From Streptomyces gobiensis (GTDB lineage Bacteria > Actinomycetota > Actinomycetes > Streptomycetales > Streptomycetaceae), in the NCBI RefSeq assembly GCF_021216675.1, contig NZ_CP086120.1:4400501-4464500 (forward strand): a stretch of 64,000 bases of DNA, in the 5' to 3' direction. The position numbers and the translations under genes were made by a program. Position 1 is the stretch's first letter; each line of letters opens with the position of its first letter. Below, piece after piece: positions 29,667 through 39,705 of this stretch. Under the pieces are notes generated by a model that did not search any database, was not told the origin of the DNA, and saw nothing but the letters and a program-made list of their open reading frames with translations.

Positions 29667-30107
29667 ATGACCGACACCGCGCGGGCACGCAAGCTGGCTG
29701 ACCGCATCAGGGTTGTCGTCGCGGAGACACTTCAGCGGCGGATCAAGGACCCGCGGCTCGGCTATGTGACGATCACCGACACCCGGGTCACCGGTGACCT
29801 GCGGGAGGCGACCGTCTTCTACACGGTCTACGGAGACGAAGAGGAGCGGGCCGCGTCCGCCGCGGCGCTGGAGAGCGCCAAGGGCGTGCTCCGCTCCGAG
29901 GTCGGACGGCAGACCGGGGTGCGCTTCACGCCGTCGCTGACCTTCATCCCGGACGCCCTGCCGGAGACCGCCCGGAACATTGACGACCTGCTGGCCAAGG
30001 CCAGGGCCTCGGACGACGAGGTACGCAAGGCGTCATCCGGGGCCAACTACGCCGGGGAGCCGGACCCGTACCGCAAGCCGGGCGAGGAAGAGGGCGAGGA
30101 CGCCTAA
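29667..30107 (+). CDS. rbfA: 30S ribosome-binding factor RbfA
   Basis: A 146-residue KH-like protein needed for 16S rRNA 5'-end maturation and cold growth. Landmarks are [20 protein letters not shown] and [12 protein letters not shown]. The C-terminal tail is acidic. It lies 18 bp after DUF503 and 3 bp before truB. Confidence 0.95.
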   Translation: MTDTARARKLADRIRVVVAETLQRRIKDPRLGYVTITDTRVTGDLREATVFYTVYGDEEERAASAAALESAKGVLRSEVGRQTGVRFTPSLTFIPDALPETARNIDDLLAKARASDDEVRKASSGANYAGEPDPYRKPGEEEGEDA

Positions 30108-30110
30108 GCC

Positions 30111-31013
30111 GTGGCACGTAAGAACGACAACGGGCCGGACGGGCTGGTCATCGTCGACAAGCCCGCCGGCTTTACCTCGCACGATGTCGTCGCCAAGATG
30201 CGCGGCATCGCCCGCACCCGCCGGGTCGGGCACGCGGGGACGCTGGACCCGATGGCTACCGGAGTGCTGGTCCTCGGGCTGGGCAAGGCGACCCGGCTGC
30301 TGGGGCATCTGGCGCTGACGGAGAAGGAGTACGTCGCGACGATCCGGCTCGGGCAGACCACCGTTACCGATGACGCCGAGGGCGAGCCCACCGGCTCCGC
30401 TCCGGCCACCGGTATCACCCGGGAGGCCATCGACGCCGGGATCGCCAAGCAGACAGGCGATATCCAGCAGGTGCCGTCCAAGGTCAGCGCGATCAAGATC
30501 GACGGCAAGCGGTCCTACAAGCGGGTGCGCGAGGGCGAGGACTTCGAGCTGGCCGCCCGTCCGGTGACCATCTCCTCCTTCCTCGTCCACGATGTCCGCG
30601 AGGAGACCTCGGCGGACGGCACCCCCGTGCTCGACGTGCTGGTCTCCATCGTCTGCTCCTCCGGTACGTACATCCGGGCCATCGCCCGCGACCTGGGCGC
30701 GGAACTGGGCGTCGGCGGCCATCTGACCGAGCTCCGCCGCACCCGGGTCGGCCCGTACGGCGTCGGCTCGGCCCGTACGCTCGAGCAGCTGCAGCAGTCC
30801 CTCGAACTGATGCCGATCGGCGAGGCGGCGGCCAAGGCCTTCCCCCGCTGGGATGTGGGCGAGCGGCAAGCAAAGCTCCTCAGCAACGGCGTACAGCTGG
30901 ACACCCCCGAACTCCCCCCTGGCCCCATCGCCGTCTTCGCCCCCGAGAACCGCCTCATCGCCCTGGTAACCCCCCACCAAGGCAAAGCCAAAAGCCTGGC
31001 CGTCTTCACATAA
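30111..31013 (+). CDS. truB: tRNA pseudouridine(55) synthase
   Basis: A 300-residue enzyme from GTG 30111. The catalytic Asp46 lies in VGHAGTLDPMATG. KPAGFTSHDVV and SGTYIRAIARDLG are conserved substrate-binding elements, and a C-terminal PUA-like domain follows. It isomerises U55 in the T-loop of tRNAs. The stop TAA is followed immediately by repeat R6. Confidence 0.95.
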   Translation: MARKNDNGPDGLVIVDKPAGFTSHDVVAKMRGIARTRRVGHAGTLDPMATGVLVLGLGKATRLLGHLALTEKEYVATIRLGQTTVTDDAEGEPTGSAPATGITREAIDAGIAKQTGDIQQVPSKVSAIKIDGKRSYKRVREGEDFELAARPVTISSFLVHDVREETSADGTPVLDVLVSIVCSSGTYIRAIARDLGAELGVGGHLTELRRTRVGPYGVGSARTLEQLQQSLELMPIGEAAAKAFPRWDVGERQAKLLSNGVQLDTPELPPGPIAVFAPENRLIALVTPHQGKAKSLAVFT

Positions 31014-31240
31014 GTGTTGTGGGCACTCGCAGCCCCGCGAGGGGCGTGGGTCCGTCCTGCTACGCAACCACCCACCTAGACAAGCCACGACGCTCCGGCC
31101 AACCCCGCAACGGAGCTCGCGACGCTTGGTGGGCACAACATCACCCACCGGGCCCGCACCCAAAGAACCGGGCCCCGGGGCGAAGCCCCGGTTTCGGGAA
31201 GGGGAGGGCTAGGGGAAAACCCACCCGGCACGGGCGAACC
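31014..31240. repeat. Composite intergenic repeat R6 abutting the truB stop
   Basis: GTGTTGTG begins on the base after the truB stop, and the unit runs to CACAACA at 31140, with the same inner segment as R3 and R4. The GGGGCGAAGCCCCGG block and a GGGGAAAACCC element follow. The further 31241-31491, up to the next gene, holds no recognisable feature besides the ribosome site GGGGGAGG. Confidence 0.85.
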
Positions 31241-31491
31241 CCGCACCGCCAGGGCCAGCCGCCAGGCGTAACCGTGGGACGGGCGCCGCCAGCAACCGTG
31301 CCGTGCCCGCCCCACGATCCCCCTCCTACCTCTTTGTCTCTTTATCCACTTTCCGTCGCTGATTCACACCAATGGGCAGGCGCTCGGAGTGAAGGACAGG
31401 CGCGTCAGGGGGCGCTTTCGCTGGTCGGCCTGTTCCCGCTGATCATCTCCGGCTTACGGTCGAAACGGGCGCGGCAGGGGGAGGTACGGCG

Positions 31492-34400
31492 ATGGCAGTG
31501 AATTCAGACCCCGTGCTGGTGCGAATCTGCGATCTGGCCGGACGGCCAAGAGGCACCGGCTTCATTGCCGATGATCTCGGCACCCTCGTCACCACCCACG
31601 AGGCGGTGGACGGACTGAGCCGCGTCGTTCTGCACGCACCGGGCGACCGCACATATCTCGCCGAGGCCGACGCGATCACCCCGCTCCCCGAGCGGGATCT
31701 CGCACTCGTACGCACCGAAGGCCTCAGCCTCTCGCCCCTGGCGATCGGCACCGAACGGTCGGCCAGGGCCAGGGTCCGGCTGCGGGTGGGCGGCTGGCTG
31801 GACACCGAGCTCATCGGCACCTCATCGGTCACCTACACCTCCACCGACCGCTTCCACCCCATCGAGAACGCCCTGGAGCTCGCGCTGCCCGAGGCAGCCA
31901 CCGTCCAGCTGCGGCTCAGCGCACAGGCCTCGGGCACACCGCTCCTCGACGCCGGCACCGGCGCCGTGCTCGCCGTCCTGGGCACCGCCCTGCACGCCCC
32001 GCACCGAGGCGCCGGTTTCGCCGTGCCGATCCGGACCGCCGCCGGGGACACCGCGTCCGGCACGGACGAGCTCTGTGCCCTTCTCACCCGCAACGAGACG
32101 ACCGTGCCCGCCTTCGGTCCTGACCTCAACCTCGCGGGCACCCTCCAGCTCACCCGTACCGTGATCGGCTCGGCGGCGCCACCGGAGCCGCCGGACCGCC
32201 TGCCACGCCCCGAAGTCGCCGAAGAGTTCCGCGCCTTCACCGCCGGCGATGCCAGCGTCCTCGGTCTCGTCGGCGCCCCCGGCACCGGCCGCACCACCGA
32301 GCTGGCCGCCTGGGCCCGGGAACGGGCCCTGGCCGGGTCAGCACAGCCCACGGTGTGGCTGCGCGGCGCCGAGCTGCGGGCGGCGGACGGCAGCCTGCGG
32401 GACGCGGTCGGCCGGGCGCTGGCCCAGGCGGGATGGACCGTCGCCGCCGGTGAGCCGACCGTCGGCGATCCCTGGCAGGCCAACCCCGATGTGGTCGCCC
32501 GGCTCGCCCGGGACGCCGGGCGCCCCCTGCTCGTACTGCTGGACGCCCCGGAGGAGATGCCCCCGTACCTCGCGCATGAGCTGCGCCGCTGGGCCACCGG
32601 TACGGCAAGCTGGCTGCGCGCCTCGGGAGCACGGCTGGCGGTCGCCTGCCGCCCGGAGTTCTGGGAGCAGGCCGGACGTCTCTTCCCGGATGCCCTGCTG
32701 CACCAGCCGACCCAGTCCCCGACGGGACCGCCCCTGCCCGCCTGCGTACGGCTCGGTGACCTTCCGCAGGGCCACCCCCTGACGCTGCGGATGCGCACGG
32801 AGCTGCCCGAAACTGGAGAAACGAACGCCGACCGGCACGAGATCTTCGCCGCCTGGCTGGACCTGCTGGCACTGCGTATCGCCCTGCGGGCGGCCGGTAG
32901 GGGCCGTAACCCCCTGGCCCGCGACAGCGCGGCGCTGCGACGGTTGGCAGTACGGGCCGCCGGACGGCTGCATGAGGCGGCGCAGGCCTGTCTGGGCCAT
33001 GGCCAGGGCGGGCTGGACCGGGCAGTCTTCGAGACGGTCTTCCCCGTGGACGGTGGCTGGGCATCGGCCGTACTGGCGGAGGGGGCCCTGGTCCCGGCGG
33101 GGGAGGGGTACCGCTTCGCGGACGAGGAGTTCGGCGACTGGCTCCAGGGCACGCACCTCGATATCGACGGCGCCCTGGACACCCTCATCCACACGCCCCC
33201 CGGGGACACCGCGGGTATCCCCGTTCCCCGGCACCGCATCGGTCCGGTGGCCGAAGCGCTGCTGCTGCTCGACCGGACCTCGGGCCCGGTGGCTCTGGCA
33301 CAGCGGCTGCACCCCCTCATCACCGCACTGGACGCGAACGGCGACGGCGACGGCGACGGTTACGGTTACGGCGAGGGTGACGCCGCCTGGTGGGCCGCCC
33401 GGCTGCTCGCCGAGACGCTGCCCCGGCTGCCCGACGCGGGACCGTATATGCCAGTCCTGCGCATCCTCGCCGCCCGCCTGGTGCGGGACGGCGCGACCCG
33501 CGGCTTCGGCCCCTGGTTCTGGACCCGGCTGCCGCTCAGTACCGGCCACCGCTGTGAGCTGCTGCGCCAACTGCTGCCTCTCGACCCCGCACCGCCCTCC
33601 GAGGGCGACCGCTTCCTGGACGCCACCGCCGAGCTGCTGGCCGCCGACCCCCGGGCCGCCCAGCACTTCATCTGCCGATGGTTCGGCGACAACCGGCCGC
33701 TCCGCGCACCCGGTGCCACCGTCGCCACTGCCGCCCAGGCCCTCCTGCACACCCACCGCCGGTACGCCCTGGACGACCTCGCCGAAGCCCTCCTCGACGC
33801 GGCACATCCGCGTGCCGACGAACTCCTCGCCGAGCTCCAGCACGACGAGCCCGCCGCCCTCTGCCGCGCTGTCCACCGCTGGGCGCACGACAACCGTGCC
33901 GAACGCCGGACCGCCGCCGCCACCTACGCGCTGCGCCTCGCGCCCTGCGTAGAGGCCGACCGCGAACAGCTGCGCCACGCCGCCCTGGCCCTCCTGCGCC
34001 ACCCCGAAGACGACAGCACCCTCCACTCGACAGCCCTGGCCCTCCTGGTCTCCGACCCGGTCAGCCGCACCCGCCAACTCCCCGCCGCCCTGGCCCACTT
34101 CGCCAGCACCGACACAAGCCATGCAAGCCATACCAGCCATACGAGCCCCGAGCTGATCCGCGCCCTCGGCACCGCGCTGACCACGCACCCCGGCCCCGTA
34201 TTCGCCGCCTTCCAAGCCCGGTTGCGCGCCCCAGCGGGCCCCGAATCATCCGCCGCCCCCCTGATCCTGCGCACCCTCGCCCGGGTACGCACCCCCGCGC
34301 TGGCCAGGCAGGCGGCCCGGCTGGTCCGTGAGTACGCCCAGCTACGACCCGACGCGGCCGCCGCCCCGGTGGCCGCCTTCGCCGCCCGGCGACTCCAGGA

Positions 34401-34671
34401 CGGCCCCGCCGCCCGCGCGACCCTCCACCCCCTGCTGGCCGACCTGCTCACCCACCCCGCCCCCAGGCTGCGCGCGGCCCTCGGCCACGTCCTGGCCACC
34501 GAAGCGCCCACCCGCCCACTGGCCGCCGAACTGCTGGACCTGCTCCTCACCACCGAACGGGACCCGGCCGTCCTGGCCGCCGTACGAGGTGCCACGGTGC
34601 CCCGCCCACAGCCGCAAACCGCACTACGCACGGCCGGGCAGCAGCCCGCTCCCCCCGCATGGCACCCTTAG
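31492..34671 (+). CDS. Trypsin-like protease domain fused to a NACHT/STAND-like NTPase and helical repeats
   Basis: A 1059-residue protein from ATG 31492 (GGGGGAGG 7 nt upstream). Residues 1-190 look like a degenerate trypsin-like protease with a possible triad: His36 (VTTHEAVDG), Asp69 (ERDLALVR) and Ser147 (AQASGTPL). A P-loop domain follows: Walker A-like GAPGTGRTT (261-269), with Arg267 replacing the usual Lys, and Walker B-like LLVLLDAPEE. The C-terminal 450 residues are Leu/Ala-rich helical repeats. Two coding microsatellites encode Asp/Gly/Tyr and Thr/Ser/His runs. The location between truB and ribF is notable. Signalling or defence STAND proteins share this layout, but the function here is unknown. 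Confidence 0.75.
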   Translation: MAVNSDPVLVRICDLAGRPRGTGFIADDLGTLVTTHEAVDGLSRVVLHAPGDRTYLAEADAITPLPERDLALVRTEGLSLSPLAIGTERSARARVRLRVGGWLDTELIGTSSVTYTSTDRFHPIENALELALPEAATVQLRLSAQASGTPLLDAGTGAVLAVLGTALHAPHRGAGFAVPIRTAAGDTASGTDELCALLTRNETTVPAFGPDLNLAGTLQLTRTVIGSAAPPEPPDRLPRPEVAEEFRAFTAGDASVLGLVGAPGTGRTTELAAWARERALAGSAQPTVWLRGAELRAADGSLRDAVGRALAQAGWTVAAGEPTVGDPWQANPDVVARLARDAGRPLLVLLDAPEEMPPYLAHELRRWATGTASWLRASGARLAVACRPEFWEQAGRLFPDALLHQPTQSPTGPPLPACVRLGDLPQGHPLTLRMRTELPETGETNADRHEIFAAWLDLLALRIALRAAGRGRNPLARDSAALRRLAVRAAGRLHEAAQACLGHGQGGLDRAVFETVFPVDGGWASAVLAEGALVPAGEGYRFADEEFGDWLQGTHLDIDGALDTLIHTPPGDTAGIPVPRHRIGPVAEALLLLDRTSGPVALAQRLHPLITALDANGDGDGDGYGYGEGDAAWWAARLLAETLPRLPDAGPYMPVLRILAARLVRDGATRGFGPWFWTRLPLSTGHRCELLRQLLPLDPAPPSEGDRFLDATAELLAADPRAAQHFICRWFGDNRPLRAPGATVATAAQALLHTHRRYALDDLAEALLDAAHPRADELLAELQHDEPAALCRAVHRWAHDNRAERRTAAATYALRLAPCVEADREQLRHAALALLRHPEDDSTLHSTALALLVSDPVSRTRQLPAALAHFASTDTSHASHTSHTSPELIRALGTALTTHPGPVFAAFQARLRAPAGPESSAAPLILRTLARVRTPALARQAARLVREYAQLRPDAAAAPVAAFAARRLQDGPAARATLHPLLADLLTHPAPRLRAALGHVLATEAPTRPLAAELLDLLLTTERDPAVLAAVRGATVPRPQPQTALRTAGQQPAPPAWHP

Positions 34672-34710
34672 ACCTGCAAAACCATCCGTATTCGGCGAGG
34701 AGCGGGCACT

Positions 34711-35646
34711 GTGCAGCGCTGGCGTGGCTTGGCGGACATCCCAGAAGACTGGGGGCGCAGCGTCGTCACCATCGGCTCGTATGACGGCGTCCATCGCGGA
34801 CACCAGTTGATCATCGGCAAGGCGGTGGAACGCGCCCGTGAGCTCGGCGTACCGGCCGTTGTCGTCACCTTCGACCCGCACCCGAGCGAGGTCGTGCGCC
34901 CCGGCAGTCACCCCCCGATGCTCGCGCCACACCACCGCCGCGCGGAACTGATGGCCGAGCTCGGCGTGGACGCGGTCCTGGTCATCCCCTTCACACTCGA
35001 CTTCTCCAAGCTCTCGCCCGCCGATTTCGTGGTCAAGGTACTGGTCGACAAGTTGCACGCCCGTACGGTCGTTGAGGGCCCCAACTTCCGCTTCGGCCAC
35101 AAGGCCGCGGGCGATGTCGGCTTCCTCGCCGAACTTGGCCAGACGTACGACTACGACGTCTTGGTGGTCGACCTCTATGAGCGCGGCGAGGCAGGCAACG
35201 GCGAACCGTTCTCCTCCACCCTCGCCCGCCGCCTCATCGCCGAAGGCGATGTCACCGGCGCCGCGGAGGTGCTGGGCCGCCCGCACCGCGTCGAGGGGAT
35301 CGTCGTCCGCGGCGCCCAGCGTGGCCGGGATCTGGGCTACCCCACGGCCAACATCGAAACGCTCCCGCACACCGCCATCCCCGCCGACGGGGTCTACGCG
35401 GGCTGGCTGATCGTCGAGGGCGAGAGAATGCCCGCCGCCATCTCGGTCGGAACAAACCCGCAGTTCAACGGCGTTGACCGAACCGTCGAGGCCTACGCGA
35501 TCGACCGCGAGGACCTCGACCTCTACGGCCTCCACGTAGCCGTCGACTTCCTGACCTACCTCCGCCCCCAGCAAAAGTTCGCCACAATCGAAGCCCTACT
35601 AACCCACATCGCCCACGACGTAACCCGCTGCCGCGAGCTGCTCTAA
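34711..35646 (+). CDS. ribF: Bifunctional riboflavin kinase/FAD synthetase
   Basis: A 311-residue enzyme making FMN and FAD from riboflavin. The N-terminal nucleotidyltransferase domain (1-185) has GSYDGVHRGHQ (22-32) and the C-terminal kinase domain has GYPTANIE. Start GTG 34711. In many bacteria it follows truB; here the trypsin/NTPase gene and R6 intervene. Confidence 0.95.
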   Translation: MQRWRGLADIPEDWGRSVVTIGSYDGVHRGHQLIIGKAVERARELGVPAVVVTFDPHPSEVVRPGSHPPMLAPHHRRAELMAELGVDAVLVIPFTLDFSKLSPADFVVKVLVDKLHARTVVEGPNFRFGHKAAGDVGFLAELGQTYDYDVLVVDLYERGEAGNGEPFSSTLARRLIAEGDVTGAAEVLGRPHRVEGIVVRGAQRGRDLGYPTANIETLPHTAIPADGVYAGWLIVEGERMPAAISVGTNPQFNGVDRTVEAYAIDREDLDLYGLHVAVDFLTYLRPQQKFATIEALLTHIAHDVTRCRELL

Positions 35647-35924
35647 CGCGTTGTGGGCACTCGCAGCCCCGCGAGGGGCTGTGGGTGGGCACAACACCCG
35701 CCCACCGGCCCGCACCGGCGCGGGGCCCCGGGGCGAAGCCCCGGGTTTCGGGAAGGGGTGGGGTTGGGGGAAAGCCCGGGGCCCGACCCACCATGCTGTG
35801 GGCAGTCGTTCCACAGGGCGTGTGGGCACCGCCCAGCGGAGGCGGAGGGTGCCCGGGGCAGAGCCCCGGGTTTCGGGAAGGGGCGGGGTCAGGGGAGCCC
35901 CACCCCGGGCACCGGACGATCCCC
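35647..35924. repeat. Composite intergenic repeat R7
   Basis: Between convergent ribF and the EspI-like gene. The GTTGTG...CACAACAC unit (35650-35697) begins within a few bases of the ribF stop. The block GGGGCGAAGCCCCGGGTTTCGG follows, then a second, shorter copy (about 35803-35900) with GTGGGCA...GTGGGCAC and GGGGCAGAGCCCC. It ends at the stop codon of the minus-strand gene. Confidence 0.85.
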
Positions 35925-38606
35925 TCACTGCTGCGGCGGATAACCGTACTGGTGCTGCTGCCCCTGCTCCCGCTCCGGCTGTGGCTGCGCCTGCTGAGTC
36001 CACCCCGGCGGCACCGCCCCCTGCGGGGCCTGAGCCCCCGGCGGCTGACCAGGTGCGCCCGGCCCCTCGGCCTCACCCGTCTGCCACGGTGCTCCCTGCT
36101 GCGGGTGCTGGGGCTGCTGTGGGTGCTGCTGCTGCGGCGGCAGCGGCTGGCCGGTCCGCGGGTCGACCTGCGGCGGCTGCCCATACCCGTACGGCTGTCC
36201 GGGACCGGGCTGCTGCGGATACCCGGGGGCTCCCGGGTAACCGGGCTGGCCGGGCTGTCCCGGCTGGCCAGGTTGGCCGTACATCTGCTGCTGACCCGGC
36301 AGCGGGGGTGCCACCTGCGGCGGCTGCTGGGCGTGCCCGTCCGCGGCCCACAGCCCCTCGGCCTGCTGGGCATAGCTGAAGTCCTCGGCGACCAGGGCGG
36401 CGAGATTGAAGTACGCCTCACGCGTCTTCGGCCGCATCATGTCGAGGTCCACCTCAGCGCCCGCCGACAGATGCTCGTCGAACGGGACGACGACCACGCC
36501 ACGGCACCGTGTCTCAAAGTGAGCCACGATGTCCGACGTCTTGATCATCTTCCCGGTCTCCCGGACCCCGGAGATCACGGTGATGCTGCGCTGCACCAGA
36601 TCGGCGTAGCCATGCGCCTGCAGCCAGTCGAGCGTGGTGCTGGCGCTGCTCGCACCATCCACAGACGGGGTCGAGATGATGATGAGCTGGCGTGCGAGGT
36701 CGAGAACTCCACGCATGGCGCTGTAGAGCAGACCGGTGCCCGAGTCAGTCAGAATGACCGGATACTGGCGGCCGAGCACATCGATGGCCTGCCGGTAGTC
36801 CTCATCGTTGAAGGTCGTGGAGACGGCCGGGTCCACATCGTTGGCGATGATCTCCAGGCCGGAAGGGGCCTGTGAGGTGTACCGGCGGATATCCATATAG
36901 CTGTTCAGGTGCGGCAGCGCCTGCACCAAGTCCCGGATGGTCGCGCCGGTCTCGCGGCGGACGCGGCGGCCGAGCGTACCGGCGTCCGGGTTGGCGTCGA
37001 TCGCGAGGATCTTGTCCTGGCGTTCCGACGCGAGCGTCGCACCGAGGGCGGTGGTGGTAGTGGTCTTGCCGACGCCGCCCTTGAGGCTGATGACCGCGAT
37101 CCGGTAGCAGGACAGCACCGGGGTGCGGATCAGCTCCAGCTTGCGCTGCCGCTCCTCTTCTTCCTTCCGGCCGCCGAGCTTGAACCGGGACGGCTGGTTG
37201 ATGTTGCTGCCCGGCTTCTTCTTCTTGGGCTGGTTGCGCAGCAGGCGGTCGGAGCTCAGGTCGACCGAGGCGCCGTAACCCAGCGGTGCACCGGGCGCGG
37301 AGCGCTGCGGCTGCTGCTGGCCGGGGTGCGGGTATCCGTAACCGGGCTGCTGTGTGGGGTTGTTCGGAGGATTCGGGGCTTGGGGCGCTGTCGGCGCGGC
37401 CCCCTGCTGCTGGGCAGCCTGTGGAGGCAGCGGCCCCGGCGGCTGCTGTTGGCCGGGCTGCGGGTAGCCGTAACCGCCCTGCTGCGGCTGGGCGTCCGGC
37501 TGCGGGTATCCGTAACCCTGCTGCGGCTGCTGTGGCGGCGGCTGCTGGCCGGGCTGGGGGTAGCCGTAACCGGTCTGTGGCGCAGGTGGATTCGCAGGGT
37601 TTGCGGGATTCGCGGCGTGGGGTGCCGTAGGCGCGGCGTCCTGCTGCGGGGTGGCCTGTGGGGGCAGCGGTCCCGGCGGCTGCGGTTGGCCGGGCTGGGG
37701 GTAGCCGTAACCGCCCTGCTGCTGTTGCGGGGACTGCTGCGGGACGTACGGCGGCTGCTGCTGAGGTTGGGCCTGCTGCGGCACGTACGGCTGCTGTTGT
37801 GGCTGCTGCTGGGCCGGGTCCGCCGGCTGGTAGTTCGGGGGCAGGGGCGGGAGTCCCTGCGGGGGAGTGGACGGCTGCCCTTCGGAGGCCCACGGCGCCT
37901 CCCCGCTCGGCGGGGTCGCGGCCGAGGGCTCCTGTGTGCCCTGCGGCGTGGGTGAGGCGCCTTCGGACTGCTGGGTGTTGGGGCCGCCGGTGTCCGCCGC
38001 AGGGGAGCCGTCCGCCGTGCCACGGTCCTCGGCCGTCGGCTCCGGCTCCGGTTCGGGGTCGTCATCGCCCCAGAGCGCGGCTGAGGGGTCAACTCCGGAT
38101 CCGCTGCGCACCCGAGGCGACTCGGGTGTCTGGGCGCTGTCGGCATCGCCGGATCCGACGGACTCGTCCCGCTCAACCCGCTGGGCAGCGGCGTCCGGCT
38201 GGCCTGCGGCTGGTGTCTCCTCCGCCTCAGCCGGCCGGAGCATCGGGAAGGCGGGCGGCGGCGGTCCACCGGCCGAAGCAGACGTTTGAGGAGCCTGCGG
38301 CGCAGGCGGTGTCGGCGGCGTCGGGGCAGCGGCGTTCGGCGCGGGCTCGTTGGGCGCAGCCGGAGCCGTCCCCGCAGCGGGAGTCGCCGTCTGCGGCGCG
38401 GGCGGCGGTCCGGGCGGCGCTACCGGATTGCCGGTCGGCGGCGGCGGAGCAGCAGACGCGGAGCCACCCGCACCGCCCCCACCCCCCGGGCCGCCGCTGT
38501 CCTGCGTGTACCAGGCGGGCGCGGTGAAGTCGAGTTGGAACTCGCCCGTGAGCTCGAGCTCGCTCTCCTCCTCCTCTGGGCGGAATTCATCCCGATCGCG
38601 GTTCAC
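35925..38606 (-). CDS. EspI-like, proline/glutamine-rich MinD/ParA ATPase of the type VII locus
   Basis: An 893-residue protein from GTG 38606 (AGGAGG upstream). The N-terminal 440 residues are disordered, Pro/Gln/Gly-rich, and contain repeated GYGYPQPGQ elements in two longer near-duplicates. A MinD/ParA-type ATPase follows (about 500-760) with the deviant Walker [12 protein letters not shown] and [15 protein letters not shown] second Pro/Gln-rich tail closes the protein. The layout matches mycobacterial EspI, a regulator of ESX-1 secretion. It is on the minus strand with eccE. Confidence 0.8.
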   Translation of the reverse strand: MNRDRDEFRPEEEESELELTGEFQLDFTAPAWYTQDSGGPGGGGGAGGSASAAPPPPTGNPVAPPGPPPAPQTATPAAGTAPAAPNEPAPNAAAPTPPTPPAPQAPQTSASAGGPPPPAFPMLRPAEAEETPAAGQPDAAAQRVERDESVGSGDADSAQTPESPRVRSGSGVDPSAALWGDDDPEPEPEPTAEDRGTADGSPAADTGGPNTQQSEGASPTPQGTQEPSAATPPSGEAPWASEGQPSTPPQGLPPLPPNYQPADPAQQQPQQQPYVPQQAQPQQQPPYVPQQSPQQQQGGYGYPQPGQPQPPGPLPPQATPQQDAAPTAPHAANPANPANPPAPQTGYGYPQPGQQPPPQQPQQGYGYPQPDAQPQQGGYGYPQPGQQQPPGPLPPQAAQQQGAAPTAPQAPNPPNNPTQQPGYGYPHPGQQQPQRSAPGAPLGYGASVDLSSDRLLRNQPKKKKPGSNINQPSRFKLGGRKEEEERQRKLELIRTPVLSCYRIAVISLKGGVGKTTTTTALGATLASERQDKILAIDANPDAGTLGRRVRRETGATIRDLVQALPHLNSYMDIRRYTSQAPSGLEIIANDVDPAVSTTFNDEDYRQAIDVLGRQYPVILTDSGTGLLYSAMRGVLDLARQLIIISTPSVDGASSASTTLDWLQAHGYADLVQRSITVISGVRETGKMIKTSDIVAHFETRCRGVVVVPFDEHLSAGAEVDLDMMRPKTREAYFNLAALVAEDFSYAQQAEGLWAADGHAQQPPQVAPPLPGQQQMYGQPGQPGQPGQPGYPGAPGYPQQPGPGQPYGYGQPPQVDPRTGQPLPPQQQHPQQPQHPQQGAPWQTGEAEGPGAPGQPPGAQAPQGAVPPGWTQQAQPQPEREQGQQHQYGYPPQQ

Positions 38607-38871
38607 TGTGCCTCCTGGACTGAAACGCACCTGAACGGCTGGACCGGAAACAGGCGGATCATGCGGTCATCGCGGGTGCGGCGGTACACGGCCTCGTGCG
38701 TCACCGTCGGTCCTCCCCCAAGGTGGCTTGCCTCGTGTAGTCCTGCCGCTCGGAGGACAGCCTAATCATTCCCGCCACCAAACAGCAGCCGAGGTCCCGC
38801 CACCCCTACCGCACTCCGGCCGAACTTCTCAGTGAAGTCCCTTGCGCTCACTCAGTCAACGCGTCAACACG

Positions 38872-39705
38872 TCAGTCGATGCGCCGAGGCGCGCCCAGCA
38901 GCCCGGTTTCGGCGTCTGTCGGCTCCGTCAGCACGAACTGCTGGTGGTTACGGGTGCACCACAGCATCGCATTGTCGCTGAGGGTCGGCAGCGCCGCCGC
39001 CACCTGGCGCGGCAGCCGCATAATACGCGCCACGATATCCGTCTCCTGCGGCGAGAGCCGCTGCAGGCCCACCAGCTCGGCACGGGCCAACAGCCGTGGC
39101 GCCTTCGGCCCCAGGAACGGCAGCAGTGTGGTCACCCCCTGCCAGGGGCTGGGCGCGAGCTGGCTGCGCGGCGGCTGCGCGCCGCAGTCCCGTACGACAA
39201 GAACCGGGCTGGACACCGAGGGCCCCTGCGGTGCGATCTGCCTCACCTCGTGAACCGACACACACTGCTGCCCGCCACCCGCGGCCTGCGCCATCTGCGT
39301 CCACGCGGGCGGCCGCGCGGTCTCGACCGCGACCCGGGCGCCGACCGCCACCGCGCGCAGCGCGAGCAGCTGAGCCATCCACACACTGCCAACCAGCAGC
39401 ACATCAAGGGGCTTCGGGCGCAGCAGGCTGAGCACGGCGGGCTGATTCTGCGGATCGACACCTATCACGATGCCGTCGTCACCCACCGGCAATGTCAGAT
39501 CGCCAAGCGACTCCGTAGGCAGCAGATGCCGGTTTCCCCGGGGGCCGCGCAGCCCGAAGCCGGGGTGGGAGCGCTCCTTGGGGGGTACCGCCTGCGGTGC
39601 TTCCGGCTCCGGCGTGGGCAGATGCGTAGGTCGCCCGGGCCGGTTGCTGCTCCAGTTGTCCTGGCCGGTCCAGCCGGCGCGCTGGGGGTAGACGGGCGCG
39701 GACAT
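38872..39705 (-). CDS. Conserved type VII secretion locus protein
   Basis: A 277-residue protein whose start overlaps the eccE stop by one base (TGATG), so it is translationally coupled. The N-terminal 60 residues are Pro/Arg-rich, and the rest is soluble with a GVDPQNQPAVLSLLRPKPLDVLLVG stretch split across strands. No signal peptide or enzymatic motif is visible. Co-translation with eccE points to a cytoplasmic partner of the secretion machine; the function is otherwise unknown. Confidence 0.7.
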   Translation of the reverse strand: MSAPVYPQRAGWTGQDNWSSNRPGRPTHLPTPEPEAPQAVPPKERSHPGFGLRGPRGNRHLLPTESLGDLTLPVGDDGIVIGVDPQNQPAVLSLLRPKPLDVLLVGSVWMAQLLALRAVAVGARVAVETARPPAWTQMAQAAGGGQQCVSVHEVRQIAPQGPSVSSPVLVVRDCGAQPPRSQLAPSPWQGVTTLLPFLGPKAPRLLARAELVGLQRLSPQETDIVARIMRLPRQVAAALPTLSDNAMLWCTRNHQQFVLTEPTDAETGLLGAPRRID

